5,889 nt of DNA. Source: Clostridia bacterium. GTDB lineage: Bacteria; Bacillota; Clostridia; Oscillospirales; CAG-272. Both the position numbers and the translations under genes were made by a program. The stretch covers positions 1-5,889 of the forward strand of contig JAFYBI010000151.1 of assembly GCA_017540285.1 (NCBI GenBank). Reading direction: 5' to 3'. How positions within the stretch are numbered: position 1 is the first letter of the stretch; every line of letters starts with the position of its first letter. The notes under the pieces are model-generated. The model ran no database searches and was not told where the DNA came from. It saw only the letters and a list, made by a program, of their open reading frames with translations. Below are positions 1 through 5,559 of this stretch, piece after piece.

Positions 1-11
1 GAAAGAAGTGC

Positions 12-48
12 CAGCGGGCTTGCGCAGTGAGCCCGCCTTTTGTCCCCG
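12..48 (+). repeat. 37-bp repeat A, left copy
   Basis: Positions 12-48 are the exact reverse complement of 5272-5308 over all 37 bases, with no mismatch. The repeat includes the terminator-like hairpin and the following CTTTTGTCCCCG. A perfect 37-bp match in 5.9 kb is not a chance event. Confidence 0.9.
14..43 (+). terminator. Terminator-like hairpin, plus strand (left copy of 37-bp repeat)
   Basis: GCGGGCT (14-20) pairs perfectly with AGCCCGC (30-36) around a 9-nt loop, followed by CTTTTGT (37-43). This would end a plus-strand transcript arriving from left of the window, converging with the operon terminator at 82-117. The T-run is short, and the element is repeated elsewhere in the window, so it may instead be a dispersed repeat with terminator activity. 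Confidence 0.5.
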
Positions 49-60
49 GGCACCGCCCGG
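47..60. repeat. 14-bp hairpin repeat, copy 1
   Basis: CGGGCACCGCCCGG occurs here and again, in direct orientation, at 217-230. In this copy the flanking base extends it to a CCGGGC-acc-GCCCGG hairpin (46-60) with a 6-bp stem. Confidence 0.6.
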
Positions 61-61
61 C

Positions 62-81
62 GCAAGCGCAGCCGCGCAGAC
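62..81 (+). repeat. 20-bp repeat B, left copy
   Basis: Positions 62-81 match the reverse complement of 5327-5346 at all 20 bases. On the minus strand, this copy begins right at the end of the operon terminator's T-run. It contains the direct repeat CTGCGC-GG-CTGCGC on the minus strand. Confidence 0.85.
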
Positions 82-117
82 AAAATAAAAGTGCGCACCC
101 GAGAGAGTACGCACTTT
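82..117 (-). terminator. Intrinsic terminator of the ABC operon
   Basis: On the minus strand, AAAGTGCGTAC (117-107) pairs with GTGCGCACTTT (98-88) over 11 bp with one G-U pair, closing an 8-nt loop. The T-rich run TATTTTG follows (87-81). It lies about 115 nt beyond the stop of the DUF4340 gene and is the obvious end of the operon transcript. On the plus strand the hairpin is followed only by an interrupted T-run, so termination in that direction would be weaker. Confidence 0.85.
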
Positions 118-130
118 CTATCTTGGTGAA

Positions 131-222
131 CGAACTTGCCAAGGCAGGCTTCATGAAGGGTACGGATCCCTTCGGCCGCAGGCGAGTTCGTCATTTGCCC
201 GCAGGGGCTCCCTGCACGGGCA
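131..222. other. Structured 3' UTR of the operon
   Basis: There are two folded blocks between the last stop codon and the terminator. Near the stop, TGCCC/GGGCA (196-200/218-222) encloses GCAGGG/CCCTGC (201-206/210-215). Farther on, 131-140 pairs with 181-190 (9 of 10 Watson-Crick; the remaining pair is G-U only in plus-strand RNA), enclosing GAAGGG/CCCTTC (155-160/168-173). Neither block has its own T-run, so they look like message-stabilising or repeat structures rather than terminators. No open frame with coding character is present. Confidence 0.45.
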
Positions 223-230
223 CCGCCCGG
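217..230. repeat. 14-bp hairpin repeat, copy 2, abutting the DUF4340 stop
   Basis: This is an exact direct copy of 47-60. It ends at the base next to the TAA stop (233-231) of the DUF4340 gene, so it is the first structure in the 3' UTR of the operon. Confidence 0.6.
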
Positions 231-1829
231 TTAGTTATGCCCGTAGGCGTCTACGTCCAACCCGTCGAGGACGCGCGCCGTGTCGTTCACTACCTTGTCC
301 ACCAGGTCGTTCGTCGTGTAGAATTCGCCGACACCGTTCACCACCACGAAGATCTTGCCTCCGCTGATGTGCCCGGTCGACGCCTCATAATACTGATAGA
401 ACTTGAATTCGTTGACCTCGCCGGAGCCGTTCTCGTACGTCATGATGAGCCGCACACGGCTCTCGTCGGCGAGCAGGAGCGCCTTGTCCTCCTCCGTCAG
501 CGAGACGTATTCCTGATTCGTGATGTTCAGCATCGTCTTGTAATACTGGCGGAAGTTGTTGACCTCGGCGTTCGGGATCGAGACGCCGGAATTGACTTCG
601 ACCACGTCGAGCGTCGGGTTGCCGTTCTCGTCCGTGCCGTGCGTCAGGCGGTAGTCGACGTCCACGTCCGCGCCCTTCAGCGTGATCCGGTTGACGTTCG
701 TGATGTTCTCGAAGAACGGCGTCGGGAAGATCCACGCGAAAGCGTCCCGCTCGAGCCAGCCCAGCTTGTCCGCGCCGACCTTCACCACCGTGGAATACCC
801 GTAGAGGTTCGAGACCGCGTAGTACGAGCCGTCCGGCTGCACCGGGGAGACGAAGATGATGAATTCATACACCTGCCCCGTCTCTTCCGCGTTCTCGTGG
901 AAGTTGTACATGATCGTGTGCGCCGGCTCCGCAAGCCCGAACTGCGCAAGCTCCTCGTCCGTCGGCATGAACGCCACCACTTCCTCGCCCTCGAGCGCCA
1001 TGAAGTTGTAGAGGATCTGGAAGTACAGATCGTCGTTGATGTCATAGACCTCGCCGTTCGCCGTGTTCTCCGGCCGCGGCCACGTCAGCTTCACCTCGAC
1101 GATCGCGTCGGGGTTCTTCTGCTGCTCCGGCTTGAGGCGCGTGATGTGCACGAAGAGGTCCTCGCCGTGCATCACCGTGAACTCGTCCACGAAGAAGTAC
1201 GTGTTGGTCGAAAGCCCCGCCGTCAGCAGCGGAGAGAGCAGCTTGTACGCGGGCTGCAGGATCGTGTCCGCGAGCGTCTGGGACATGATGTACGCCGCGC
1301 CCGGACGGCCCTCGTAGCTGACGTAGTAGCCGCCCTCGGTGAGCAGCTCGTCGCCGACGAAGATCTTGTATTTCTCGCCGGTCGTCGAGGTCACGGTCCA
1401 GCTGGCCTGCGGATGGTCGAGGCCGTATTCCGCGAGCCCCGCCTCGTCGAGATCCTGCCCCACCCGCATCATCGCCGTCGGCTTGCTCGTCGTGACGACA
1501 AGGGAGGAGAACAGCTCCTGATTGAAGGACAGGCCCGGGAAGCCCTCGAGCTGGAAGGCGTCCGCCGCGTCCCGGTACACCCGGTAGCCGCCGAACTCGT
1601 TCTCCACGTCAATGGACTGGATGCCGGAGCGGTCTTCGATGGGCGCGAAGATATAGAAGTTCGTGAGCCGGGACGTGATCGGCACCTCCCCGTCGAGGAG
1701 GTCGAGCTCCACGTCCTTGTTCTCCTCCACCGTCGTGAGCGGCTTCAAAAAGGCGAACCACGCGATGAGGAGGACGAGGAAGGCGCCGCCGAGGATGAAG
1801 ATCAGACGCTTCTGATTCCGGATTTTCAT
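231..1829 (-). CDS. DUF4340-domain membrane-anchored protein
   Basis: This is a 532-residue protein with a short basic N-terminus (MKIRNQKR), one membrane span (about 9-28) and a large extracytoplasmic domain. There is no lipobox cysteine, so it is most likely an uncleaved signal anchor. The stretch LAEYGLDHPQASWTV (132-146), followed by a beta-rich YKIFVGD...GGYYVSYEG, is the signature of DUF4340 (PF14238, named from memory). The same pattern recurs as LAQFGLAEPAHTIMYNF (294-310), then YEFIIFVS and GSYYAVSN. A third, degenerate copy (RLIMTYENG, NEFKFYQYYE, GKIFVVVNG) lies at about 459-515. The ATG at 1829 overlaps the upstream stop by four bases and has an AGGAG nine bases upstream. This is the last gene of the operon. 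DUF4340 genes commonly follow gldG-like genes, so it is probably a partner of the exported part of the complex. No catalytic motif is visible and its function is unknown. Confidence 0.88.
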   Translation of the reverse strand: MKIRNQKRLIFILGGAFLVLLIAWFAFLKPLTTVEENKDVELDLLDGEVPITSRLTNFYIFAPIEDRSGIQSIDVENEFGGYRVYRDAADAFQLEGFPGLSFNQELFSSLVVTTSKPTAMMRVGQDLDEAGLAEYGLDHPQASWTVTSTTGEKYKIFVGDELLTEGGYYVSYEGRPGAAYIMSQTLADTILQPAYKLLSPLLTAGLSTNTYFFVDEFTVMHGEDLFVHITRLKPEQQKNPDAIVEVKLTWPRPENTANGEVYDINDDLYFQILYNFMALEGEEVVAFMPTDEELAQFGLAEPAHTIMYNFHENAEETGQVYEFIIFVSPVQPDGSYYAVSNLYGYSTVVKVGADKLGWLERDAFAWIFPTPFFENITNVNRITLKGADVDVDYRLTHGTDENGNPTLDVVEVNSGVSIPNAEVNNFRQYYKTMLNITNQEYVSLTEEDKALLLADESRVRLIMTYENGSGEVNEFKFYQYYEASTGHISGGKIFVVVNGVGEFYTTNDLVDKVVNDTARVLDGLDVDAYGHN

Positions 1830-3322
1830 GAATGCTTTCTCCTCGTGATGACGACAAGTCCGACGGCGGCGAAGATCACGGGGATGACCGTCGTCATGGC
1901 GACCGTCCAGCGGTTGGCCTCGGCCGTCGTGACGGTGATCTCGTCCTTGTCGAAGGGCTTCAGGGTAAGGGCAGCCAGCACGCGCTCGCGTCCCACGGCC
2001 TTCATGGCGGCGGAGAGGACGTCGTCGTTTGCGTAGGCGTTGGAGTCGAGGTTGGCCTTCGAGGCGAAGGTCGGGGAGCCCGCCGCGATGACGTAGGAGT
2101 AGTAGTACTCGTTGTCGACGATGCGGGTCTCGCGGGAGATGACCATGAGGTTATAGGAGCCCTTTTCGCCGACCATGCCGTCCTTGACGAGCACGGAGCT
2201 GTCGTAGGACTTGAGGACCGGGGAGACGTCGCGCGTCCCGGCCAGACCGCCGCCCTGCTCCCAGAGGATGTCGATCGGGGCGGACTTGTACACCACGGTC
2301 TTCGGCGGGGTCGCGAGGTCGTTCAGATCGGAGTAGATCGAGCCGCCGAGGGTGTCGCGCTGGTATTCCGCGACGATCTTGTACCTGTCGACGCTCATGG
2401 CGTGGTCCTCGTCCTTGACCATGGTGTCCGGGACGTAGGCGATGCCCCACTCCTCGAGGAATTCGTTGAGGTTCGTGAGCTTCGAGACGGAGGACGGATC
2501 GGCGAAGACCATCAGGCAGCCGTAGCGGTCGAGGAACTTGTCGAGCTTTTCGATTTCATTGAAGGAAGCGTCGTCCGCCTCCGCGCCGAGGAAGTCGTAG
2601 AGCGGGTTGAAGATGACCACGATGCGGCAGTCGTCGTCGATCGTCTCCTGCGAGAGGTCGATCGCGCGGACCTCGAAGCCGGTGTCCGCGAAGAGCTGGG
2701 CAAGAGCCGCGCCGCCGCCGATGTCCTCGCCGTGCTGGGTGGTGAAGGAGACGATCGGGGTCTCGGTCTGGGTGACCTGCATGATGCTCGAGATCATGCG
2801 CTTTTCACCGGAGTATGCCCACACGGTCGAGAGATCGTTCGGGTCGTTGAAGGTGAAGAACGCCTGCGCACGCACGACGCGGGTCTCGTTCCCCGTCGTG
2901 ATGACGACGGAGGTGGTGTCGATGTCGGTCGCGGTCGTGCTGTAATACTCCCGGAAATAGGAGGGATTCTTGAGCACCGACACGGCGTCGACGTGGACGT
3001 TCGGGAACGCCTCTTCGAGCTGCAGTGCGGTCGTGTAGATATAGCGCGTATAGGAGGAGTTCGTGCCGTTCATGAGCTCGTCGGGCTCGGACGCGAAGTG
3101 GAGCCACACGTCCTCGGTGATGTCGGACATGATCTCACGCGCCTCTTCGGAGAGGGTGTAGACCTGCTTCTCGGTCATGTCGATGTACCACATGTAGCGC
3201 TGCGCGAGGGCCGAGAAGATGATGTTGAAGATGACGACGATGGCGACGAAGGCGACGGTGAAGACCGTGGCGACGGAGCCGTACTTGAAGCGGCGGGAGT
3301 TCAAAATGCTGTTTCTGTTCAT
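1826..3322 (-). CDS. GldG-like ABC transporter auxiliary protein
   Basis: This is a 498-residue protein anchored at both ends, with an N-terminal membrane segment (about 17-40) and a C-terminal one (about 472-493, ending in the basic tail RRKHS). The intervening roughly 430 residues should lie outside the cytoplasmic membrane. Family hallmarks are visible: after the first span comes YIDMTEKQVYTLSEEAREIM (46-65), matching the conserved 'lDLTeeklYsLSeeTkeil' block of GldG proteins. A later FTTQHGED (193-200) corresponds to the usual GHGE motif with Gln for Gly, and LDKFLDRYGCLMVFADP (260-276) matches the conserved 'GG.lll..dp' strand. These place it in the uncharacterised ABC_transp_aux family (PF09822, named from memory). 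The start, ATG at 3322, has a strong GGAGGG six bases upstream inside the 15-nt gap after the permease. Its stop overlaps the next start as ATGA, implying translational coupling. In Flavobacterium, GldG works with GldF; the role here is unknown. Confidence 0.9.
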   Translation of the reverse strand: MNRNSILNSRRFKYGSVATVFTVAFVAIVVIFNIIFSALAQRYMWYIDMTEKQVYTLSEEAREIMSDITEDVWLHFASEPDELMNGTNSSYTRYIYTTALQLEEAFPNVHVDAVSVLKNPSYFREYYSTTATDIDTTSVVITTGNETRVVRAQAFFTFNDPNDLSTVWAYSGEKRMISSIMQVTQTETPIVSFTTQHGEDIGGGAALAQLFADTGFEVRAIDLSQETIDDDCRIVVIFNPLYDFLGAEADDASFNEIEKLDKFLDRYGCLMVFADPSSVSKLTNLNEFLEEWGIAYVPDTMVKDEDHAMSVDRYKIVAEYQRDTLGGSIYSDLNDLATPPKTVVYKSAPIDILWEQGGGLAGTRDVSPVLKSYDSSVLVKDGMVGEKGSYNLMVISRETRIVDNEYYYSYVIAAGSPTFASKANLDSNAYANDDVLSAAMKAVGRERVLAALTLKPFDKDEITVTTAEANRWTVAMTTVIPVIFAAVGLVVITRRKHS

Positions 3323-3337
3323 GTCAGACCCTCCCGC

Positions 3338-4048
3338 TCAGGCATATCTTCTGCGCTCGTACACGCGGACGGCGAGGAAGAGGAAGACCGCGGTGATCGA
3401 GGCGTAATAGACGACGGCGGCGATGTCGAAGATGCCGTAGGTGAAGTTGACATAGCGCGCGTAGACGGAGATCCAGGAGAGGACCGCCCGGATGACGTAG
3501 GCGTCGATGAGGTTGTTGAAGATCGCCGCCACGACGAAGAGGAGCAGGATCGCCATGGTGCCGATGGAGGCGGTGACGGTGCTCTCGGTCAGGGTGGAGA
3601 CGAAGATTCCGACGGCGATGAAGCACATGCCGACGAGGAGCATCGCGATCAGGCATCCGAAGGCTTTGCCGACGTTCGGGCCGGATTCGCTGTACTTGAA
3701 GAGGGGCAGGTAATAGACGCAGGAGAGGAGCACGGTCCCGGCGAACATGGTGAACGCTGCGAGGAACTTCGCCATCACCATCGCGGGGATGGAGACGGGG
3801 GAGGTCATGAGCAGCTGCTCCGTGCGGGTGCGCCGTTCTTCCGCGAAGGAGCGCATGGTGAGCAGCGGGACGATGACGATGTATCCGAAGATCATGAGCT
3901 GGAAGTAGCCCGAGACGTCGGAGGTCTGCGTCTGGAAGGTGGAAAAGGCGAACACAAAGCCGGATACCGCGAGGAACACGGCGATGAACACATACCCGAG
4001 CGGCGTCGTGAAGTACGTGCGCATTTCTTTCTTGTAAATGGCTGACAT
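3338..4048 (-). CDS. ABC-2 type permease, GldF-like
   Basis: This is a 236-residue integral membrane protein, the expected length for GldF-type permeases, and the membrane partner of the ATPase. Hydrophobic segments lie at about 17-36, 50-66, 95-117, 130-152, 160-180 and 208-228, giving six membrane spans. Between the second and third is the cytoplasmic motif MRSFAEERRTRTEQLLMTSPVS (65-86), the family hallmark thought to contact the ATPase. The start, ATG at 4048, is preceded by a purine-rich AAGGAAGAG at a workable distance, and an ABC-2 permease is expected to begin with a short cytoplasmic N-terminus such as MSAIYKKEMRTYFTTP. It stops 15 nt before the GldG-like gene, consistent with co-transcription. 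Only one permease gene is present, so the pore is probably either a homodimer or a pair with the GldG-like membrane segments. Assignment to the ABC-2 family is firm; equivalence to GldF rests on the neighbours. Confidence 0.93.
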   Translation of the reverse strand: MSAIYKKEMRTYFTTPLGYVFIAVFLAVSGFVFAFSTFQTQTSDVSGYFQLMIFGYIVIVPLLTMRSFAEERRTRTEQLLMTSPVSIPAMVMAKFLAAFTMFAGTVLLSCVYYLPLFKYSESGPNVGKAFGCLIAMLLVGMCFIAVGIFVSTLTESTVTASIGTMAILLLFVVAAIFNNLIDAYVIRAVLSWISVYARYVNFTYGIFDIAAVVYYASITAVFLFLAVRVYERRRYA

Positions 4049-4064
4049 TTTGGATCTCTTCCTT

Positions 4065-4091
4065 AATTTTGAATTCTTAATTCTGCATTCC
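4065..4091. repeat. A+T-rich AATTC-type spacer between the first two genes
   Basis: The 46-nt gap between the ATPase and permease genes holds a strikingly A+T-rich run built from AATT units: on the minus strand AGAATTAAG, then GAATTC, then AAAATTAAG. It stands out sharply from the G+C-rich coding DNA. Similar GAATTC/AATTAAG strings occur as short dispersed intergenic repeats in many bacteria. Whether this is one of them cannot be decided from a single copy. Confidence 0.35.
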
Positions 4092-4094
4092 GGA

Positions 4095-5039
4095 TCACTT
4101 CTTGCCCTCGGACCGGTCCACGATCTTCGTGAAGACCTCTTCGAGGTTCATCCCGAGCGTCTCGAGCCCGGTGATCGGCCAGTTGTTCTCGGCCATCGCC
4201 CAGAACACGGGCTTGCGGACGTCGACGCCCTTTTCGGCCTCCACGCGGTAGACGTAGCTGTCGAGTTCGCGCTCGCCGGTGATTTCCACGGAGAGCACGC
4301 CGGGGATCTGACGGAGGGCGGCCGCGACCTCGCGCTGAGGTCCCGCGACCTTCACGGCGTAGCGGCGGTTGTCCTCGACGACCTGGGTGATGTTCTCGGT
4401 GCGCTCGTCGGCGATGATCTTCCCCTCGTTGATGATGACGATGCGGTCGCACACGGACTGCACCTCGGAGAGGATGTGGGTGGAGAGGATGACGGTGTGG
4501 TTCTTGCCGAGCGAGCGGATGAGGTTGCGGATCTCGATGATCTGCTTCGGGTCGAGGCCGACCGTCGGTTCGTCGAAGATGATGACGGGCGGGTTGCCGA
4601 CGAGAGCCTGCGCGATGCCGACGCGCTGCCGGTAGCCCTTGGAGAGGTTGCGGATCAGGCGGTTCTTCACGTCTTCGATCTTCGTGACCTTCCGCACTTC
4701 TTCGAGGTGTTTTTCGCGGTTGAGCCGGCACCCCTTGATCTCATAGACGAAGTTCAGGTATTCGTTCACCGTCATGTCGATGTAGAGGGGCGGCTGTTCG
4801 GGGAGGAAGCCGATGAGCTTCTTCGCCTCGTCGGGGTTTTCGAGGATATCGATGCCGCCGACCTTCGCCTCGCCCGACGTGGAGGAGAGGTAGCCGGTGA
4901 GGATATTCATGGTGGTGGATTTTCCCGCGCCGTTCGGGCCGAGGAATCCGACGATCTCGCCCTCGCCGACCCGGAAGGAGATATCGTCGACGGCGAATTT
5001 CGAGCCGTAGTTTTTCACAAGGTGGTTGATTTCGATCAT
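4095..5039 (-). CDS. ABC transporter ATP-binding protein, GldA/CcmA type
   Basis: This is a 314-residue cytoplasmic ATPase that would power the permease encoded next to it. All ABC motifs are intact: Walker A GPNGAGKST (34-42), Q-loop Gln82 (PEQPPLY), signature LSKGYRQRV (132-140), Walker B VIIFDEP (152-158) with Glu157 as the catalytic base, D-loop GLDP (161-164) and H-loop His188 (STH). After residue 220 comes a C-terminal domain of about 90 residues (RRYAVKVAGPQ to MNLEEVFTKIV). The LSKGY signature, the 'EQPPLY' stretch and the closing LEEVF motif are typical of the GldA/CcmA/NosF-like branch that pairs with ABC-2 permeases. I chose ATG at 5039 because MIEINHLVKNYG is the canonical start of the family; the open frame extends to a TTG at 5138, but the extra 33 residues look like untranslated leader. 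It is the first gene of the operon, 46 nt before the permease. The substrate is unknown. Confidence 0.95.
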   Translation of the reverse strand: MIEINHLVKNYGSKFAVDDISFRVGEGEIVGFLGPNGAGKSTTMNILTGYLSSTSGEAKVGGIDILENPDEAKKLIGFLPEQPPLYIDMTVNEYLNFVYEIKGCRLNREKHLEEVRKVTKIEDVKNRLIRNLSKGYRQRVGIAQALVGNPPVIIFDEPTVGLDPKQIIEIRNLIRSLGKNHTVILSTHILSEVQSVCDRIVIINEGKIIADERTENITQVVEDNRRYAVKVAGPQREVAAALRQIPGVLSVEITGERELDSYVYRVEAEKGVDVRKPVFWAMAENNWPITGLETLGMNLEEVFTKIVDRSEGKK

Positions 5040-5055
5040 GGAATTATGTTTTGAT

Positions 5056-5060
5056 CCTCC
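5056..5060 (-). promoter_or_regulatory. Shine-Dalgarno of the ATPase gene, unusually distant
   Basis: A strong GGAGG lies 16 nt upstream of the ATG at 5039, well beyond the usual 5-9 nt. In-frame codons between it and the ATG (GGA TCA AAA CAT AAT TCC) contain no alternative start, so the ATG choice stands. The SD overlaps a weak hairpin (TCCG/CGGA, 5070-5058) that could partly mask it. Translation of this first gene may therefore be less efficient than that of the GldG-like gene (GGAGGG at 6 nt). Confidence 0.5.
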
Positions 5061-5151
5061 GATCTGCGGATTCTGCCGTTCTGCGGGCCGCGCCGGTGAC
5101 GGGCCTGCGGGAGCGGATGCCGAGTAGGGGTATTTCAAGATAGACAGAGTT

Positions 5152-5180
5152 ATTATAACACAGATTTATAAATAAATCTT
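5152..5180 (-). promoter_or_regulatory. Operon promoter, extended -10 type
   Basis: Reading the minus strand, a perfect TATAAT (5157-5152) is preceded directly by TGT (5160-5158), giving an extended -10 box TGTTATAAT. A 17- or 18-nt spacer leaves only AAGATT or CAAGAT as the -35, which is poor; the TG extension may compensate. The surroundings are strongly A+T-rich against a G+C-rich genome. Transcription would start near 5145, giving a leader of about 105 nt before the ATPase start codon. No other equally good promoter lies upstream of the operon. Confidence 0.7.
5162..5179. promoter_or_regulatory. 18-bp palindrome overlapping the promoter, candidate operator
   Basis: The sequence AGATTTAT-AA-ATAAATCT is a perfect inverted repeat with 8-bp arms and a 2-bp centre. 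It covers the position where RNA polymerase would meet the -35 element and most of the spacer of the operon promoter. A dimeric repressor bound here would block transcription. The low G+C content means that chance palindromes are more likely than elsewhere, and no regulator gene is in the window to pair with it. Confidence 0.45.
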
Positions 5181-5271
5181 GAACATGAGGGAGAGATTTT
5201 CCCGTAATCGTGTGATTTTTTGATATCTACTTACCTTTATCATTCATCCTGCCTGCGCGCCGCGGGGTCCG

Positions 5272-5308
5272 CGGGGACAAAAGGCGGGCTCACTGCGCAA
5301 GCCCGCTG
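5272..5308 (-). repeat. 37-bp repeat A, right copy (inverted)
   Basis: This is the exact reverse complement of positions 12-48. It sits between the operon promoter region and the right-hand hairpin cluster. It is directly preceded (5260-5274) by two CCGCGG hexamers three bases apart. Confidence 0.9.
5277..5306 (-). terminator. Terminator-like hairpin, minus strand (right copy of 37-bp repeat)
   Basis: This is the same hairpin as at 14-43, in opposite orientation: arms at 5306-5300 and 5290-5284, then a CTTTTGT run on the minus strand. It would stop minus-strand transcription entering from the right about 120 bp before the operon promoter, insulating the operon. No minus-strand gene that it would serve is visible in the window. 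Confidence 0.45.
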
Positions 5309-5326
5309 AGAACGACCGCACGTTCA

Positions 5327-5346
5327 GTCTGCGCGGCTGCGCTTGC
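5327..5346 (-). repeat. 20-bp repeat B, right copy (inverted)
   Basis: This is the exact reverse complement of 62-81. It follows a small hairpin (GAACG/CGTTC, 5310-5325) that separates it from repeat A. In both copies A comes before B from left to right, although each is inverted. Confidence 0.85.
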
Positions 5347-5392
5347 AGATGAAGTACTGGTTATCTCCTTTGAGAAGGAGAGGAAAAGGTCA

Positions 5393-5416
5393 GAGAAAGC
5401 TCTGCGGAGCTTTCTC
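5393..5416. repeat. Perfect 10-bp hairpin (cluster 1 of 3)
   Basis: GAGAAAGCTC and GAGCTTTCTC form a perfect 10-bp stem around TGCG. There is no clear T-run on the plus side (CCATTG follows). On the minus side TGACCTTTTCC follows, so weak leftward terminator activity is possible but unproven. Confidence 0.6.
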
Positions 5417-5441
5417 CCATTGAAAATTGCCTTGCGGCGCA

Positions 5442-5474
5442 CCTAAGAGGACCCTCGGGTCGGGCCCTCTTAGG
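5442..5474. repeat. Near-perfect 13-bp hairpin (cluster 2 of 3)
   Basis: CCTAAGAGG (5442-5450) pairs with CCTCTTAGG (5466-5474). The stem continues past one mismatch with CCC/GGG. No T-run follows on either strand. Confidence 0.6.
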
Positions 5475-5486
5475 AATCACCCGGCC

Positions 5487-5511
5487 CCAGAGGCGCTTTC
5501 CCCGCCTCTGG
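5487..5511. repeat. Perfect 9-bp hairpin (cluster 3 of 3)
   Basis: CCAGAGGCG (5487-5495) and CGCCTCTGG (5503-5511) form a perfect stem around a 7-nt loop. It lies 12 nt after the previous hairpin. Three such stems within 120 bp is well above what ordinary spacer DNA shows. Confidence 0.6.
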
Positions 5512-5559
5512 ACTCCACCCCTGCCTCGGGTACAACCTCCCTTTTCCATGGGAAGCGTT

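Noticed and set aside
27..2036. 669-codon open frame on the plus strand, and a 737-codon one at 1832-4045
   Set aside because: Both run antisense through the operon genes, whose families are clearly recognisable. Their composition (runs of Arg, Val, His, Asp, Glu) is that of antisense frames in G+C-rich DNA, and neither shows a known domain.
4626..4644. Non-canonical ABC signature LSKGYRQRV instead of LSGGQ
   Set aside because: This is a common, functional variant in the GldA/CcmA/NosF-like branch, so it is not a defect.
4038..5054. 338-codon plus-strand open frame opposite the ATPase
   Set aside because: It is an antisense shadow of a gene with every ABC motif intact, with low-complexity Asp/Val/His/Leu composition.
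5040..5138. N-terminal extension of the ATPase from TTG at 5138
   Set aside because: The 33 extra residues are Pro/Ala/Ser-rich and unlike the family; an SD precedes the ATG at 5039, and the TTG lies only a few bases after the predicted transcription start.
5361..5549. 62-codon minus-strand frame across the hairpin cluster, and a 68-codon plus-strand frame at 5427-5633
   Set aside because: They cross several perfect hairpins, have no good SD, and their sequence is low in complexity (Arg/Gly/Pro).
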